This document shows positions 32,132 through 41,069 of a stretch of 49,515 nucleotides of DNA, one piece after another. Location: contig NZ_CAJUBK010000012.1 in the NCBI RefSeq assembly GCF_910584465.1, forward strand, positions 1 through 49,515. Direction: 5' to 3'. Origin of the DNA: an uncultured Oscillibacter sp. Its GTDB lineage: Bacteria; Bacillota; Clostridia; Oscillospirales; Oscillospiraceae. Under the pieces are notes generated by a model that made no database searches, had not been told where the DNA came from, and was given only the letters and a program-made list of their open reading frames with translations. Numbering within the stretch: position 1 is the stretch's first letter; the number at the start of each line of letters is the position of its first letter. The position numbers were made by a program, and so were the translations under genes.

Positions 32132-33304
32132 ATGGATTACGCGAAGGAATCCCTTCGGCTCCACGGCGAGTGGAAGGGGAAGATCGAGGTGGCGGCTACC
32201 GTCCCCGTGGAGACCAAGGACGATCTGTCCCTGGCCTACACCCCCGGCGTGGCCCAGCCCTGTCTGGAGATCCAGAAGGATATCGCCAAGAGCTATGAGC
32301 TCACCCGGCGGCACAACCTCTGCGCCGTCATCACCGACGGCTCCGCCGTCCTGGGCCTGGGGGACATCGGGCCCGAGGCCGGGATGCCCGTCATGGAGGG
32401 CAAGTGCGTCCTCTTCAAGGCGTTCGGCGGCGTGGACGCCTTCCCCCTGTGCGTGAGGACCCACGACGTGGACGAGTTCGTCAACGCCGTGTGGCTGATG
32501 TCCGGTTCCTTCGGCGGCATCAACCTGGAGGACATCGCCGCCCCCCGGTGCTTCGAGATCGAGCGGAAGCTGAAGGAGAAGTGCGACATCCCCATCTTCC
32601 ATGACGACCAGCACGGCACCGCCATCATCACGCTGGCGGGCCTGACCAACGCCCTGAAGGTGGTGGGCAAGGAGAAGGAGGACGTGAAGGTGGTCACCTC
32701 CGGCGCGGGGGCCGCGGCGGTGTCCATCGTGAAGCTGCTGCTGTCCGCGGGCTTCCGGCATGTCACCATGTGCGACCGCAGGGGGACCATCTACCAGGGC
32801 CGGGAGGGCCTGAACTGGATCAAGGAGGAGATGGCCCGGGTGACGAACCTGGAAAAGCAGGCCGGCACCCTGGCCGACGCCCTCGAAGGCGCGGACGTGT
32901 TCATCGGCGTCTCCGCCCCCGGCACCGTGACCACAGACATGGTGAGGACCATGAACAAGGACGCGGTGGTCTTCGCCTGCGCCAACCCCACGCCGGAGAT
33001 CTTCCCGGACGACGCCAAGGCCGGCGGCGCGGCGGTGGTCTCCACGGGGCGGAGCGACTATCCCAACCAGATCAACAACGTCCTGGCCTTCCCCGGGGTG
33101 TTCCGGGGGGCCTTCGACGTGCGGGCCAGCGACATCAACGAGGAGATGAAGATGGCCGCCGCCGGGGCGCTGGCGGGGCTGATCGGCGCCGGGGAGCTGG
33201 ACGCCGACTACATCATCCCCAAGGCGTTCGACAAGCGGGTGGGCCCCGCCGTGGCCCAGGCCGTGGCCGAGGCCGCCCGGAGATCCGGCGTGGCGCGGAT
33301 CTGA
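32132..33304 (+). CDS. NAD(P)-dependent malic enzyme
   Basis: 390 residues, the short bacterial form without a phosphotransacetylase domain. It decarboxylates malate to pyruvate. Motifs: SLAYTPGVAQPCLEI near the N-terminus, LGLGDIGPEAGMPVMEGKCVLFK with the catalytic Lys, IFHDDQHGTAI (metal-binding acids) and VTSGAGAAAVSIVKLL (nucleotide site). AAGGAGGA precedes the ATG. A pyruvate source linked to C4-dicarboxylate uptake is possible. Confidence 0.95.
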   Translation: MDYAKESLRLHGEWKGKIEVAATVPVETKDDLSLAYTPGVAQPCLEIQKDIAKSYELTRRHNLCAVITDGSAVLGLGDIGPEAGMPVMEGKCVLFKAFGGVDAFPLCVRTHDVDEFVNAVWLMSGSFGGINLEDIAAPRCFEIERKLKEKCDIPIFHDDQHGTAIITLAGLTNALKVVGKEKEDVKVVTSGAGAAAVSIVKLLLSAGFRHVTMCDRRGTIYQGREGLNWIKEEMARVTNLEKQAGTLADALEGADVFIGVSAPGTVTTDMVRTMNKDAVVFACANPTPEIFPDDAKAGGAAVVSTGRSDYPNQINNVLAFPGVFRGAFDVRASDINEEMKMAAAGALAGLIGAGELDADYIIPKAFDKRVGPAVAQAVAEAARRSGVARI

Positions 33305-33316
33305 CGGAGCGGAGGA

Positions 33317-33341
33317 GGCGGCAGGGCGCAGCCCTGCCGCC
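33317..33341. terminator. Hairpin between convergent malic enzyme and antiporter genes
   Basis: 11-bp perfect stem (33317-33327 / 33331-33341) with loop GCA. Confidence 0.65.
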
Positions 33342-33367
33342 TATGTATATCGTCCTGCCGGGACCGC

Positions 33368-34630
33368 TCAGCCGTTCTTCTTCCGGGCGGAGGTCCGGCC
33401 CTCCGGCTGGATCTCCCCGGCGGCCAGCAGGGAGCGCTTGGTCAGCGCCGGGCCCACCAGTTCGTAGACCAGGACGGAGAACAGCACCACGCTGCGCACC
33501 ACTGCGCCGTCGGCCAGGGCCTGGGCGGTGATGGCCATGCCCAGGGCCACGCCCGCCTGGGGCAGGAGGGTGATGCCCAGGTGTTTTTTGATCTTCTCGT
33601 CGCAGCCGGTGAGGGCGCAGCTGCCGTAGGCGCCCAGGTATTTGCCCAGGGACCGGACGAAGATGTAGATGATGCCGATCAGCAGCACGGAGGGGTCCTT
33701 CAGCACGGACAGGTCCAGCTCCGCGCCGGAGAGGACGAAGAACAGCACGAACAGCGGGGCCGTCCAGCCGTCCACACGGGCCATCAGCTCCTCGGAGAAG
33801 TCGCAGATGTTGCAGAACAGCGTCCCCGTCATCATGCACACCAGCAGCAGGGAGAAGCCGCACCGGACGCCGCCGACCTCGAACTCCTCCATGGATAATC
33901 CCGCCGTCAGCAGGACGAAGCCGATGGAGATGGACAGGCGCTTGCTCCGGGAGTGGAAGAACCGCTCCACCCAGTACAGGGCCAGCCCCGCCGCCGCCCC
34001 CAGGACCAGGGAGAGGACGATCTCCACCAACGGCTCCACCAGCACGGTGACGACGCTGACCGAACCGCTCTCCAGGGCCATGGCCACGCCGAAGGAGGCG
34101 GAGAACAGCACCAGCCCCACCGCGTCGTCGATGGCGACCACCATCAGCAGGAGCCGGGTCATGGGGCCGTCGGCCTTGTACTGCCGGACCACCATCAGCG
34201 TGGCGGCGGGCGCGGTGGCGGCGGCGATGGAGCCCAGGGTGATGGCGGAGGACACGGAGATGATCTCCGGCCGGACCAGGTGCAGCACGATCAGGGCCAG
34301 GTCCACCAGCGCCGTGGCGGCCGCGGCCTGGAGGATGCCCACGATGATGGCCTGGCGGCCCATGGTCTTCAGCTGGCTCACCCGGAACTCGTTGCCGATG
34401 GTGAAGGCGATGAAGCCCAGGGCCACCTGGGAGAGGATGTTCAGGCGCTCCACGGCCTCCATGGAGGCGAAGCCGAGGCCGCTCAGGCCCAGGGCGCCGA
34501 TGCAGAAGGGCCCCAGCAGCAGGCCCGTCACCAGATAAGCGGTGACGGCGGGCAGGGCCAGCCGCTTGGCCAGCCGGGACAGCAGCAGCCCGCCGATCAG
34601 GGCGGCGGACAGTCCGATCAGGATCTCCAT
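33368..34630 (-). CDS. CPA2 family cation/proton antiporter
   Basis: 420-residue membrane protein with about 12 hydrophobic segments, related to Kef/NhaS/NapA exchangers. The hallmark paired acids are in MVVAIDDAVGLVLF, and TLGSIAAATAPAATLMV corresponds to the unwound helix. No C-terminal RCK/TrkA domain follows, so it is likely a Na+ or K+/H+ antiporter for pH and salt control without nucleotide gating. The C-terminal tail is short and basic. GAGGT precedes ATG 34630; single gene. Confidence 0.9.
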   Translation of the reverse strand: MEILIGLSAALIGGLLLSRLAKRLALPAVTAYLVTGLLLGPFCIGALGLSGLGFASMEAVERLNILSQVALGFIAFTIGNEFRVSQLKTMGRQAIIVGILQAAAATALVDLALIVLHLVRPEIISVSSAITLGSIAAATAPAATLMVVRQYKADGPMTRLLLMVVAIDDAVGLVLFSASFGVAMALESGSVSVVTVLVEPLVEIVLSLVLGAAAGLALYWVERFFHSRSKRLSISIGFVLLTAGLSMEEFEVGGVRCGFSLLLVCMMTGTLFCNICDFSEELMARVDGWTAPLFVLFFVLSGAELDLSVLKDPSVLLIGIIYIFVRSLGKYLGAYGSCALTGCDEKIKKHLGITLLPQAGVALGMAITAQALADGAVVRSVVLFSVLVYELVGPALTKRSLLAAGEIQPEGRTSARKKNG

Positions 34631-34673
34631 AACGCATTACCTCGATCTTCGTTTTCTTTTTGGATGATGTGAT

Positions 34674-34702
34674 AAGATAGCACCGCGGCCCCCCGCCGTC
34701 AA
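34674..34702 (-). promoter_or_regulatory. sigma-A promoter of the antiporter gene
   Basis: Minus strand -35 TTGACG (34697-34702), 17-bp spacer, -10 TATCTT (34674-34679). Confidence 0.7.
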
Positions 34703-34809
34703 GGAACAGAGGTAACAAAGATCCCAGGCAAATGCCGCAGATCTTGGCTGTTTTTTCGGGGCCTGGCAGGGGATGCGGCCGCGGGCCGGGAGCGAACAGG
34801 AGGAACATC

Positions 34810-35868
34810 ATGAACGAGCATGGACCCATCCGCGTGGGACTGGCCGGCTTCGGCATGTCCGGCCGCATCTTCCACGCGCCTTTCATCCACGCAGATCCCC
34901 GCTTTTCCCTGCGCAAGATCTACGAGCGCTCCACGGAGCGGGCGAAGGAGGAGTACCCGGAGACCGAGGTGGTCCACAGCTTCGAGGAGCTGCTGGGGGA
35001 GGACGTGGATCTGGTGGTCGTCACCACGCCGAACCCGCTCCATGTCCCCATGGCCTCCCAGGCCCTGGCGGCGGGGAAGCATGTGGTGGTGGAGAAGCCC
35101 GCGGCGGCCTCCAGCCGGGAGGCGGAGGAGCTCCGCCGCCTGGCGGAGGCGAACCGCGTCCTCTTCACCGTCTACCAGAACCGGCGGCTGGACGGGGGCT
35201 TCCTGACCGTCCGGAAGCTGATCGAAGGAGGCCGGCTGGGGGAGGTGGTGGACTACACGTGCCACTTCGACCGCTTCATCACGGGCTATCGGAGCAAGCC
35301 GTGGAAGCGGGAGGGCGGCAGAGGCGTGGACCTGCTGTACGACATCGGCGTCCACCTGGTCGATCAGGCGGTCAGCCTCTTCGGCCTGCCCGAGGAGGTC
35401 TATGGGGACCTGCGTCGGCAGAGGCCGGAGTCTCCCGGCGTCGACCGGTTCACGGTGGTGCTGTACTATCCGGACAAGCGGGCGGTCCTGTCCGCCGGGG
35501 AGCTGGTGGCGATGCCGGGGCCCCATCTCGCGGTCAACGGGCGGAAGGGGACGTACTTGAAATACGGACGGGACGTCCAGGAGGAGCGGCTGCTCCGCGG
35601 CCTCCGCCCGGCGGAGGATCCGGAGTGGGGCCGGGAGGATCCGGCGGACTTCGGGAAGCTCTACACCGTCACGGAGGACGGCGTCCGGGAGGAGGCCGTC
35701 CCCACGGAGACCGGGGACTACGGCGGCTATTACGACGCCCTCTATCAGACCCTCCGGCACGGCGCGCCGCCGCTGGTGGGGCCCGGGGAGGCCGCGGCGG
35801 TCCTCCGGATCTTGGAGGCCGCCCAGGAGAGCAGCCGGGAGAAGAGGCGCGTGCCGCTGGACCGCTGA
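34810..35868 (+). CDS. Gfo/Idh/MocA family oxidoreductase
   Basis: 352-residue NAD(P)-dependent dehydrogenase. Rossmann motif GLAGFGMSGRIFHAPFI, then VVVTTPNPLHVPM and the conserved HVVVEKPAA with the catalytic Lys; DLLYDIGVHLVDQAVSLFG holds the Asp/His pair. The FHAPFI text is typical of the YdgJ/GalE-type oxidoreductase branch that acts on sugars or inositols. Start 34810 has AGGAGG upstream. It stands alone between the antiporter and cysK; substrate unknown, and it is distinct from iolG further on. Confidence 0.9.
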   Translation: MNEHGPIRVGLAGFGMSGRIFHAPFIHADPRFSLRKIYERSTERAKEEYPETEVVHSFEELLGEDVDLVVVTTPNPLHVPMASQALAAGKHVVVEKPAAASSREAEELRRLAEANRVLFTVYQNRRLDGGFLTVRKLIEGGRLGEVVDYTCHFDRFITGYRSKPWKREGGRGVDLLYDIGVHLVDQAVSLFGLPEEVYGDLRRQRPESPGVDRFTVVLYYPDKRAVLSAGELVAMPGPHLAVNGRKGTYLKYGRDVQEERLLRGLRPAEDPEWGREDPADFGKLYTVTEDGVREEAVPTETGDYGGYYDALYQTLRHGAPPLVGPGEAAAVLRILEAAQESSREKRRVPLDR

Positions 35869-35970
35869 GGGGCGGGCGGGCCCGGGACAGGGGATGCCCC
35901 CGCCGCCGGAGGGATAAGCGCGCCACGGGCGCATAGTCTGGAGCATCGAGCTATTTAGGAGGGACGGGAC

Positions 35971-36903
35971 ATGAGCCGTATCTACACATCCGCCGACCAG
36001 CTGATCGGCAGGACCCCGCTGCTGGAGCTGGTCCATATCGAGCGGTCCGAGGGCCTGGAGGCCAGGATCCTGGCGAAGCTGGAGTACTTCAACCCCGCCG
36101 GGTCCGTCAAGGACCGCGTGGCCAAGGCCATGATCGACGACGCCGAGGCCAGGGGCCTGCTGAGGCCCGGCTCCGTCATCATCGAGCCCACGTCCGGCAA
36201 CACGGGGATCGGTCTGGCCTCCGTGGCGGCCGCCAGGGGGTACCGCGTCATCATCGTCATGCCGGATACCATGAGCGTGGAGCGCCGCCAGATCATGCGG
36301 GCCTACGGCGCGGAGGTGGTCCTCACGGAAGGGGCCGGGGGCATGGAGGGGGCCATCGCCAAGGCCGGCGAGCTGGCGGAGCAGATCCCCGGCAGCTTCG
36401 TCCCCGGCCAGTTCGTGAACCCTGCCAACCCCGCGGCCCACCGCGCCTCCACCGGCCCGGAGATCTGGGAGGACACGGAGGGGAGGGTGGACGTCTTCGT
36501 GGCGGGCGTGGGCACCGGCGGCACCCTCACCGGCGTGGGCCAGTACCTGAAGGAGCGGGACCCTGCCGTCAAGATCGTGGCGGTGGAGCCCGCCTCCTCC
36601 CCCGTGCTCAGCAGGGGCGCCGCCGGGAGCCATCAGATCCAGGGCATCGGCGCGAACTTCGTCCCCGAGGTGCTGGACACCGGGATCTATGACGAGATCG
36701 TCACCGTGGAGGACGGCGACGCCTTCGCCGCCGGGAGGCTGGTGGGGGAGAAAGAGGGCGTGCTGGTGGGCATCTCCTCCGGCGCGGCGGTCTGGGCGGC
36801 GGTCCGGCTCGCCAAGCGCCCGGAGAACAAGGGCAGGACCATCGTGGCCCTGCTGCCGGACACCGGGGACCGCTACCTCTCCACCCCGCTCTTCGCGGAG
36901 TGA
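35971..36903 (+). CDS. cysK: Cysteine synthase (O-acetylserine sulfhydrylase)
   Basis: 310-residue PLP enzyme that makes cysteine from O-acetylserine and sulfide. Active-site text: YFNPAGSVKDRVAKAM (Schiff-base Lys), PTSGNTGIGLA (substrate loop), GVGTGGTLTGVGQYL (phosphate loop) and GISSGAAVWAA (Ser facing the pyridine nitrogen). Full length. TTAGGAGGG precedes ATG 35971. No T-box or SAM motif seen in the 100-bp upstream gap; no cysE nearby. Confidence 0.96.
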   Translation: MSRIYTSADQLIGRTPLLELVHIERSEGLEARILAKLEYFNPAGSVKDRVAKAMIDDAEARGLLRPGSVIIEPTSGNTGIGLASVAAARGYRVIIVMPDTMSVERRQIMRAYGAEVVLTEGAGGMEGAIAKAGELAEQIPGSFVPGQFVNPANPAAHRASTGPEIWEDTEGRVDVFVAGVGTGGTLTGVGQYLKERDPAVKIVAVEPASSPVLSRGAAGSHQIQGIGANFVPEVLDTGIYDEIVTVEDGDAFAAGRLVGEKEGVLVGISSGAAVWAAVRLAKRPENKGRTIVALLPDTGDRYLSTPLFAE

Positions 36904-36928
36904 GCGCGGGCGGTCCGTCCAAAGCGCG

Positions 36929-36963
36929 GGGGCGGGGAGCAGCCGGCTCCCCGCCCCTTTTTT
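36929..36963 (+). terminator. Rho-independent terminator of cysK
   Basis: 12-bp perfect stem (36929-36940 / 36946-36957), loop AGCCG, then six T. Confidence 0.92.
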
Positions 36964-36985
36964 CGCGGCGGCGTGAGGACCGCCG

Positions 36986-37014
36986 TTGAAAGATCCCGCG
37001 TTTCGGGCTATACT
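36986..37014 (+). promoter_or_regulatory. sigma-A promoter of the helicase gene
   Basis: -35 TTGAAA (36986-36991), 17-bp spacer, -10 TATACT (37009-37014). Confidence 0.8.
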
Positions 37015-37073
37015 ATACGACATCGAGACACCGCCGCCCGGCGCGCCGCCGGGCAGGGAGGGGAGGGGACGCC

Positions 37074-39305
37074 GTGTCCGGACGACGCCTTGGAGGGTAC
37101 TGGCCGGCCTCCGCGCTGAAGCGCCGGGGCTGGACCAACGAACTGATGCGGGAGCTGCTCCCGAAGCCGCGCACGGTCCCCATGGACGGACGCGCCGTCC
37201 GCGTGTGGGACGAACGGGACGTACGGGCGGCGGAGGCCGATCCCCGGTTCGCGGAGGAGCGGGGGACGGTCCGGGGACCGCGTCCCCCCGCTCCCGGCGC
37301 GCGGAACGCCTGCGCCCTGCTGGACCAGGCGTGGGGAGGGGCGGAGGAGGAGGGGTCCGCCTCCTGGATCCTGGCGGGCCATTACCACAGGGCCATCCTC
37401 GACCGGCTCCTCTCCGCGGCGAAGGGCCGGGGCCTCCCGCCGTCCCAGGCCGGGGCCTGGCTGAACGAGTTCCTGGCCCTGGAGCGGCGCTGCGAGGGGA
37501 AGGACCTCTCCGGCGTTTTGCGGAACTTCCTCCGGGCGGGGGGCTGGCTGGGGAGCTGCGCCGACCACCCCCTGGCGCGGCAGGTGCTGGAGCGCTATCC
37601 CCATGTGCTGTGCGCCGCCGCGGAGCAGGTCCTGGCGGAGTTCAGGGCCGCCCAGCCGGAGGCGGATCCGGAGGCCATGCTGAGGATGGAGGGCTTCCCC
37701 GTCTCCCGGCTTTTCAAGGAGGGCCTGGGCGCGGTCTGGTCGGTCTGGTACGTCCCCCAGGCCATCCGCACCAGCTTGTCCCTGCTGATCGCCCTGAACC
37801 CCAAGGACGAGTATCCGGAGGCCCGGGCGATGCACCGCCATTTCGTCCTGCACCTGGGCGGGACCAATACCGGGAAGACCTACGCCGGGTTCCAGCGGCT
37901 GAAGCGGGCGGGGACCGGCGTGTACCTGGCCCCCCTGCGCCTCCTGGCCCTGGAAGCCCAGGAGACGCTGCTGGACGCGGGGGTGGACTGCTCCCTCTCC
38001 ACCGGCGAGGAGGAGGACGCCCGGGAGTGGGACACCCACACCGCCGCCACGGCGGAGAAGCTGGACCTCAAGCGGCGCTATGACGTGGCGGTGATCGACG
38101 AGTGCCAGATGATCGCCGACCGCCAGCGGGGCTACGCCTGGACCCGGGCGATCCTGGGCGTCCTGGCGCCGGAGGTCCACCTGTGTGCCGCCCCGGAGGC
38201 GGAGGGGCTGCTGATCCGCCTGATCGAGAGCTGCGGCGACAGCTTCGAGGTGGAGGTCCACCGCCGGACCACGCCCCTGATCTGCATGAGCCGCACGGTG
38301 GACTATCACCGGGTCCAGCCGGGGGACGCCCTCATCACCTTCTCCAAGGTGGGGGTGCTCAGCGTGGCGGAGGACCTGCGCCAGAGCGGGAAGGAGCCCG
38401 CCATCATCTACGGGGCCCTGCCCTACTCCACCCGCCGCAGGCAGATGGAGGGGTTTTTGGCGGGGGAGATGGAGTACGTCGTCTCCACCGACGCGATCGG
38501 CATGGGGCTGAACCTCCCCATCCGGCGGATCGTCTTTTTGGAGACGGAGAAGTTCGACGGCGTGGAGCGCCGGCAGCTGAGGCCGGAGGAGATCCGCCAG
38601 ATCGCCGGACGGGCGGGGCGCTTCGGGATGTACGACAAGGGCTATGTGGGTGCGACCCAGGACCTGGGGACCATCCGGGCGGGGCTGGAGGCGGCGGTGC
38701 CGCCGCTGGACCATGCCGTGGTCGGGTTCTCGGACCTGGTGCTCCAGGCGGATTTCGACCTGCTGGAGGTCCTCACCGAGTGGAACAGGATGCCCACCGT
38801 GGAGCCCTACCGGAAGCTGGACATCTCCCGGTACATCTCCCTGATCTCCAAGCTGCGGGAGATGGGCTTCAGCCTGACCCGGGAGCAGGAGCTCCGGGCG
38901 GCCAACATCCCCTTCGACGAGACGGAGGAGGCCCTGCGGGAGCTGTTCTTCTCCTTCCTGCGCCGCTGGCAGCAGGGGGAGGGCGTCGAACAGCCGGGCC
39001 TCCCGGAGGGGGAGCCCACCCTGCCGGAGCTGGAGCAGCATTACCGGAAGCTAGACCTCTATTTTTCCTTCGCCAAGGCGTTCGGCTGCCCGGTGGACGA
39101 GGACAGGCTCTACGACAGCCGGGAGCGGGTGGCGGACGAGATCAACGAGATCCTGCTCCACCGCCTGCGCAGCAACATCCGCTTTTGTGACCGCTGCGGG
39201 AAGGCGCTGCCGCTGTACCACCGGGGGCGGCTGTGTGACGCGTGCTTCCAACGGGAGCGGAAGGGCAGGAGCGCGTCCCGGGACCGGGGGCGGGGCCGGA
39301 GATGA
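37074..39305 (+). CDS. SUV3-like superfamily 2 RNA helicase with C-terminal zinc ribbon
   Basis: 743 residues. The core reads like the mitochondrial SUV3 helicase: HLGGTNTGKTYAGFQRL (Walker A 262-269), GVYLAPLRLLALE, LSTGEE, TAATAE, AVIDECQMIADRQRGYAWTR (motif II DECQ 342-345), EVHLCAAPEA, then the second domain with LITFSKVGVLSV, AIIYGALPYSTR, VVSTDAIGMGLNLPIRR and IRQIAGRAGRF. The N-terminal 250 residues start with a small KRRGWTNELMRELLP module and are otherwise novel to me. The end has Cys705/708/721/724, a zinc ribbon, then a basic tail suited to RNA binding. GTG start with GGGAGGGG upstream and own promoter. Likely an RNA decay or remodelling ATPase; partner unknown. Confidence 0.85.
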   Translation: MSGRRLGGYWPASALKRRGWTNELMRELLPKPRTVPMDGRAVRVWDERDVRAAEADPRFAEERGTVRGPRPPAPGARNACALLDQAWGGAEEEGSASWILAGHYHRAILDRLLSAAKGRGLPPSQAGAWLNEFLALERRCEGKDLSGVLRNFLRAGGWLGSCADHPLARQVLERYPHVLCAAAEQVLAEFRAAQPEADPEAMLRMEGFPVSRLFKEGLGAVWSVWYVPQAIRTSLSLLIALNPKDEYPEARAMHRHFVLHLGGTNTGKTYAGFQRLKRAGTGVYLAPLRLLALEAQETLLDAGVDCSLSTGEEEDAREWDTHTAATAEKLDLKRRYDVAVIDECQMIADRQRGYAWTRAILGVLAPEVHLCAAPEAEGLLIRLIESCGDSFEVEVHRRTTPLICMSRTVDYHRVQPGDALITFSKVGVLSVAEDLRQSGKEPAIIYGALPYSTRRRQMEGFLAGEMEYVVSTDAIGMGLNLPIRRIVFLETEKFDGVERRQLRPEEIRQIAGRAGRFGMYDKGYVGATQDLGTIRAGLEAAVPPLDHAVVGFSDLVLQADFDLLEVLTEWNRMPTVEPYRKLDISRYISLISKLREMGFSLTREQELRAANIPFDETEEALRELFFSFLRRWQQGEGVEQPGLPEGEPTLPELEQHYRKLDLYFSFAKAFGCPVDEDRLYDSRERVADEINEILLHRLRSNIRFCDRCGKALPLYHRGRLCDACFQRERKGRSASRDRGRGRR

Positions 39306-39307
39306 AC

Positions 39308-39340
39308 GGCGCCTCGGGGAGCATGGCTCTCCGAGGCGCC
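39308..39340 (+). terminator. Hairpin after the helicase gene
   Basis: 10-bp stem (39308-39317 / 39331-39340) extended inside by GGAG/CTCT; 2 bp beyond the stop. Confidence 0.7.
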
Positions 39341-39383
39341 GGTGCGATGGCGGGAGGGACGGCGGGACAAAGCGGCCTGATGC

Positions 39384-39797
39384 TTAAGGGGCCCTCTCAT
39401 CGATCCCGGATCCGATCAGCATCCCGGGGAGGAGGAACACGGCCGGATGCCCCGAAAGCCATGGCAGGAGGGACTGTGGGAGCGCCGCACGGCCGGGTGC
39501 CGCCATGAAGTGGAGGGCGGCGGCCGCGCAGTATGCCGCGATGAGAGCGGTCCCGCACCATAAAAGTACCTTGCGGGGCCGGGGCCCCACGCGCAGCCGA
39601 AGGAGAGCGAGAGCCACCAAAATACCGGAACAGGACCAAAACGCCGGTCTGGCTGCAAAAACGTACAGGGTCTCCCAGGGGGAGATCGTATATGTTTGCG
39701 CGCGGAGAGGGGCCTGCACGGACCGGACGTAGATGCCCATGACGGCCGAGACTGCGATGACGATCGCACATAGACGGCAGCACACCTTATGTTTCAT
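39384..39797 (-). CDS. Hypothetical four-helix membrane protein
   Basis: 137 residues with hydrophobic segments at about 6-24, 48-66, 76-97 and 108-128. No recognised domain; several Cys (residues 5-6, 9) near the N-terminus. Start 39797 has GGAGGGG right upstream, and a good promoter lies 95 bp further, so the gene looks real although its base composition is slightly less GC-rich than neighbours. Convergent with the helicase gene. Confidence 0.65.
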   Translation of the reverse strand: MKHKVCCRLCAIVIAVSAVMGIYVRSVQAPLRAQTYTISPWETLYVFAARPAFWSCSGILVALALLRLRVGPRPRKVLLWCGTALIAAYCAAAALHFMAAPGRAALPQSLLPWLSGHPAVFLLPGMLIGSGIDERAP

Positions 39798-39891
39798 GGA
39801 GCCCCTCCTGTCCACAGTCGTCCGTTCCGCGCTTCGCGGAGCCGGGCGTATCCTTTTTTGACCATCAGCCGCATAGATCCCCTCGATCGAT

Positions 39892-39920
39892 AGGATACCA
39901 CTCCTGTTTCCGGAAGTCAA
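39892..39920 (-). promoter_or_regulatory. sigma-A promoter of the small membrane protein gene
   Basis: Minus strand -35 TTGACT (39915-39920), 17-bp spacer, -10 TATCCT (39892-39897) with extended TG. Confidence 0.7.
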
Positions 39921-40026
39921 GGTCCCGGCCGTCTCGATCGCGGCGGGCTCCACGTCCGGCCTCCTGCGATGCGGCCGGCGGCATAGGCGCCTGTCACGCC
40001 GGCGCCGCTTATCATCGATGCGGTCG

Positions 40027-40067
40027 GCGCGGCCGAGGAGGGGCTATGGGCCCCTCCTCGGCCGCGC
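40027..40067 (-). terminator. Strong hairpin after iolI
   Basis: 17-bp perfect stem (40027-40043 / 40051-40067) with a 7-nt loop and no T-run, 9 bp beyond the iolI stop. Confidence 0.7.
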
Positions 40068-40075
40068 TGGCGATA

Positions 40076-40936
40076 TCACCAATACTTCGCTACGTGGGCG
40101 CGGGTGACCTCCGCGGCCTTGCGGATGTTCTCCGCGCTGGAGAGCTTGTAGTAGTCGGGGCGGAAGACCTCGATGGTGCAGACGTCCCCGTCGAAGCCGA
40201 TCTTCTTCAGCGTGTCCGCGAAGCGCTTGTGGTCCAGGCAGTCCCCGGGCTCGCCGGGCCAGAGGCGCTTCTCGTCGCTGTTGTACGCCGCGCCGCAGGG
40301 CATGTCTTCCGTGCCGTTCAGGTGCCAGACGAAGATCTTCCTGCCGTCCGCTTTCTCCAGCGCGTCCCAGCCGGAGGCCATGGCGTGGAAGTGGAACTGG
40401 TCCAGGGTCACGCCCAACAGGGGGGAGCCCACCGCCTCCACGATGTCATAGGCGTACTCGAAGCGGTTGATGGACATCGACGGCGCGCCGCAGAACTCCA
40501 GGGACAGCTTGATGCCGTAGGGCTCCACCTTCTTGACCATCTCCTTGAGGACGGCCACGGCGTCCGCCTTGATCTCGCCCACCGTGGCATGGACGCTCAG
40601 GTCCATGGACGGCACCACTACGATCATCTTGCACCCCAGGATCTGGCAGCGGCGGATGATCTCATCCAGCTGGGCCATGACGGCGTCCTTCTCCGCCTGG
40701 GTCTGTTTCATGTTGAAGAAGACCAGGGCGTTGTAGGACAGCATCTTGAGCTTGTGGCTCCGAAAGAACTCCCCCAGCTCCTCCAGGGTGTACTTCCCGG
40801 CGGCCAGCTCCCGGTCCAGGCACTCGGACTGGACGTCGATGTAGTCGAAGCCGTGCTCCTCGCACAGGGCCAGGTCCTCCAGCACGGAGTGGTCCTCGCA
40901 GAAACGGTTGCAGCCTTCGTTGAATCCGATCTTCAT
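40076..40936 (-). CDS. iolI: Inosose isomerase IolI
   Basis: 286-residue TIM-barrel isomerase that interconverts 2-keto-myo-inositol and its epimer 1-keto-D-chiro-inositol. It follows B. subtilis IolI closely: MKIGFNEGC start, LALCEEHGFDYI, LSYNALVFFN, EPYGIKLSLEFCG (metal Glu), VTLDQFHFHAMASG (metal Asp and His), KIFVWHLNGTEDMP and EVFRPDYYKL. Third gene of the iolG-iolH-iolI row; the 133-bp gap before it has a hairpin but I saw no clear promoter. Confidence 0.92.
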   Translation of the reverse strand: MKIGFNEGCNRFCEDHSVLEDLALCEEHGFDYIDVQSECLDRELAAGKYTLEELGEFFRSHKLKMLSYNALVFFNMKQTQAEKDAVMAQLDEIIRRCQILGCKMIVVVPSMDLSVHATVGEIKADAVAVLKEMVKKVEPYGIKLSLEFCGAPSMSINRFEYAYDIVEAVGSPLLGVTLDQFHFHAMASGWDALEKADGRKIFVWHLNGTEDMPCGAAYNSDEKRLWPGEPGDCLDHKRFADTLKKIGFDGDVCTIEVFRPDYYKLSSAENIRKAAEVTRAHVAKYW

Positions 40937-41000
40937 AGCTCTACTCTCCTTATCTTTTTAGGATGGCCGTTCGCGGCCGTCGGCGGTCTCGCCTGGATGT

Positions 41001-41036
41001 GCGGGACGCCCAGTCGTCACCGATCGGGCGTCCCGC
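41001..41036 (-). terminator. Intercistronic hairpin between iolH and iolI
   Basis: 11-bp perfect stem (41001-41011 / 41026-41036). Likely attenuation or mRNA protection. Confidence 0.5.
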
Positions 41037-41069
41037 GGAGAAAAGAAGTATGTAAAACGGTCGCCCGCC

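Noticed and set aside
35869..35970. SAM or T-box element before cysK
   Set aside because: The 100-bp gap has no matching conserved boxes or antiterminator structure.
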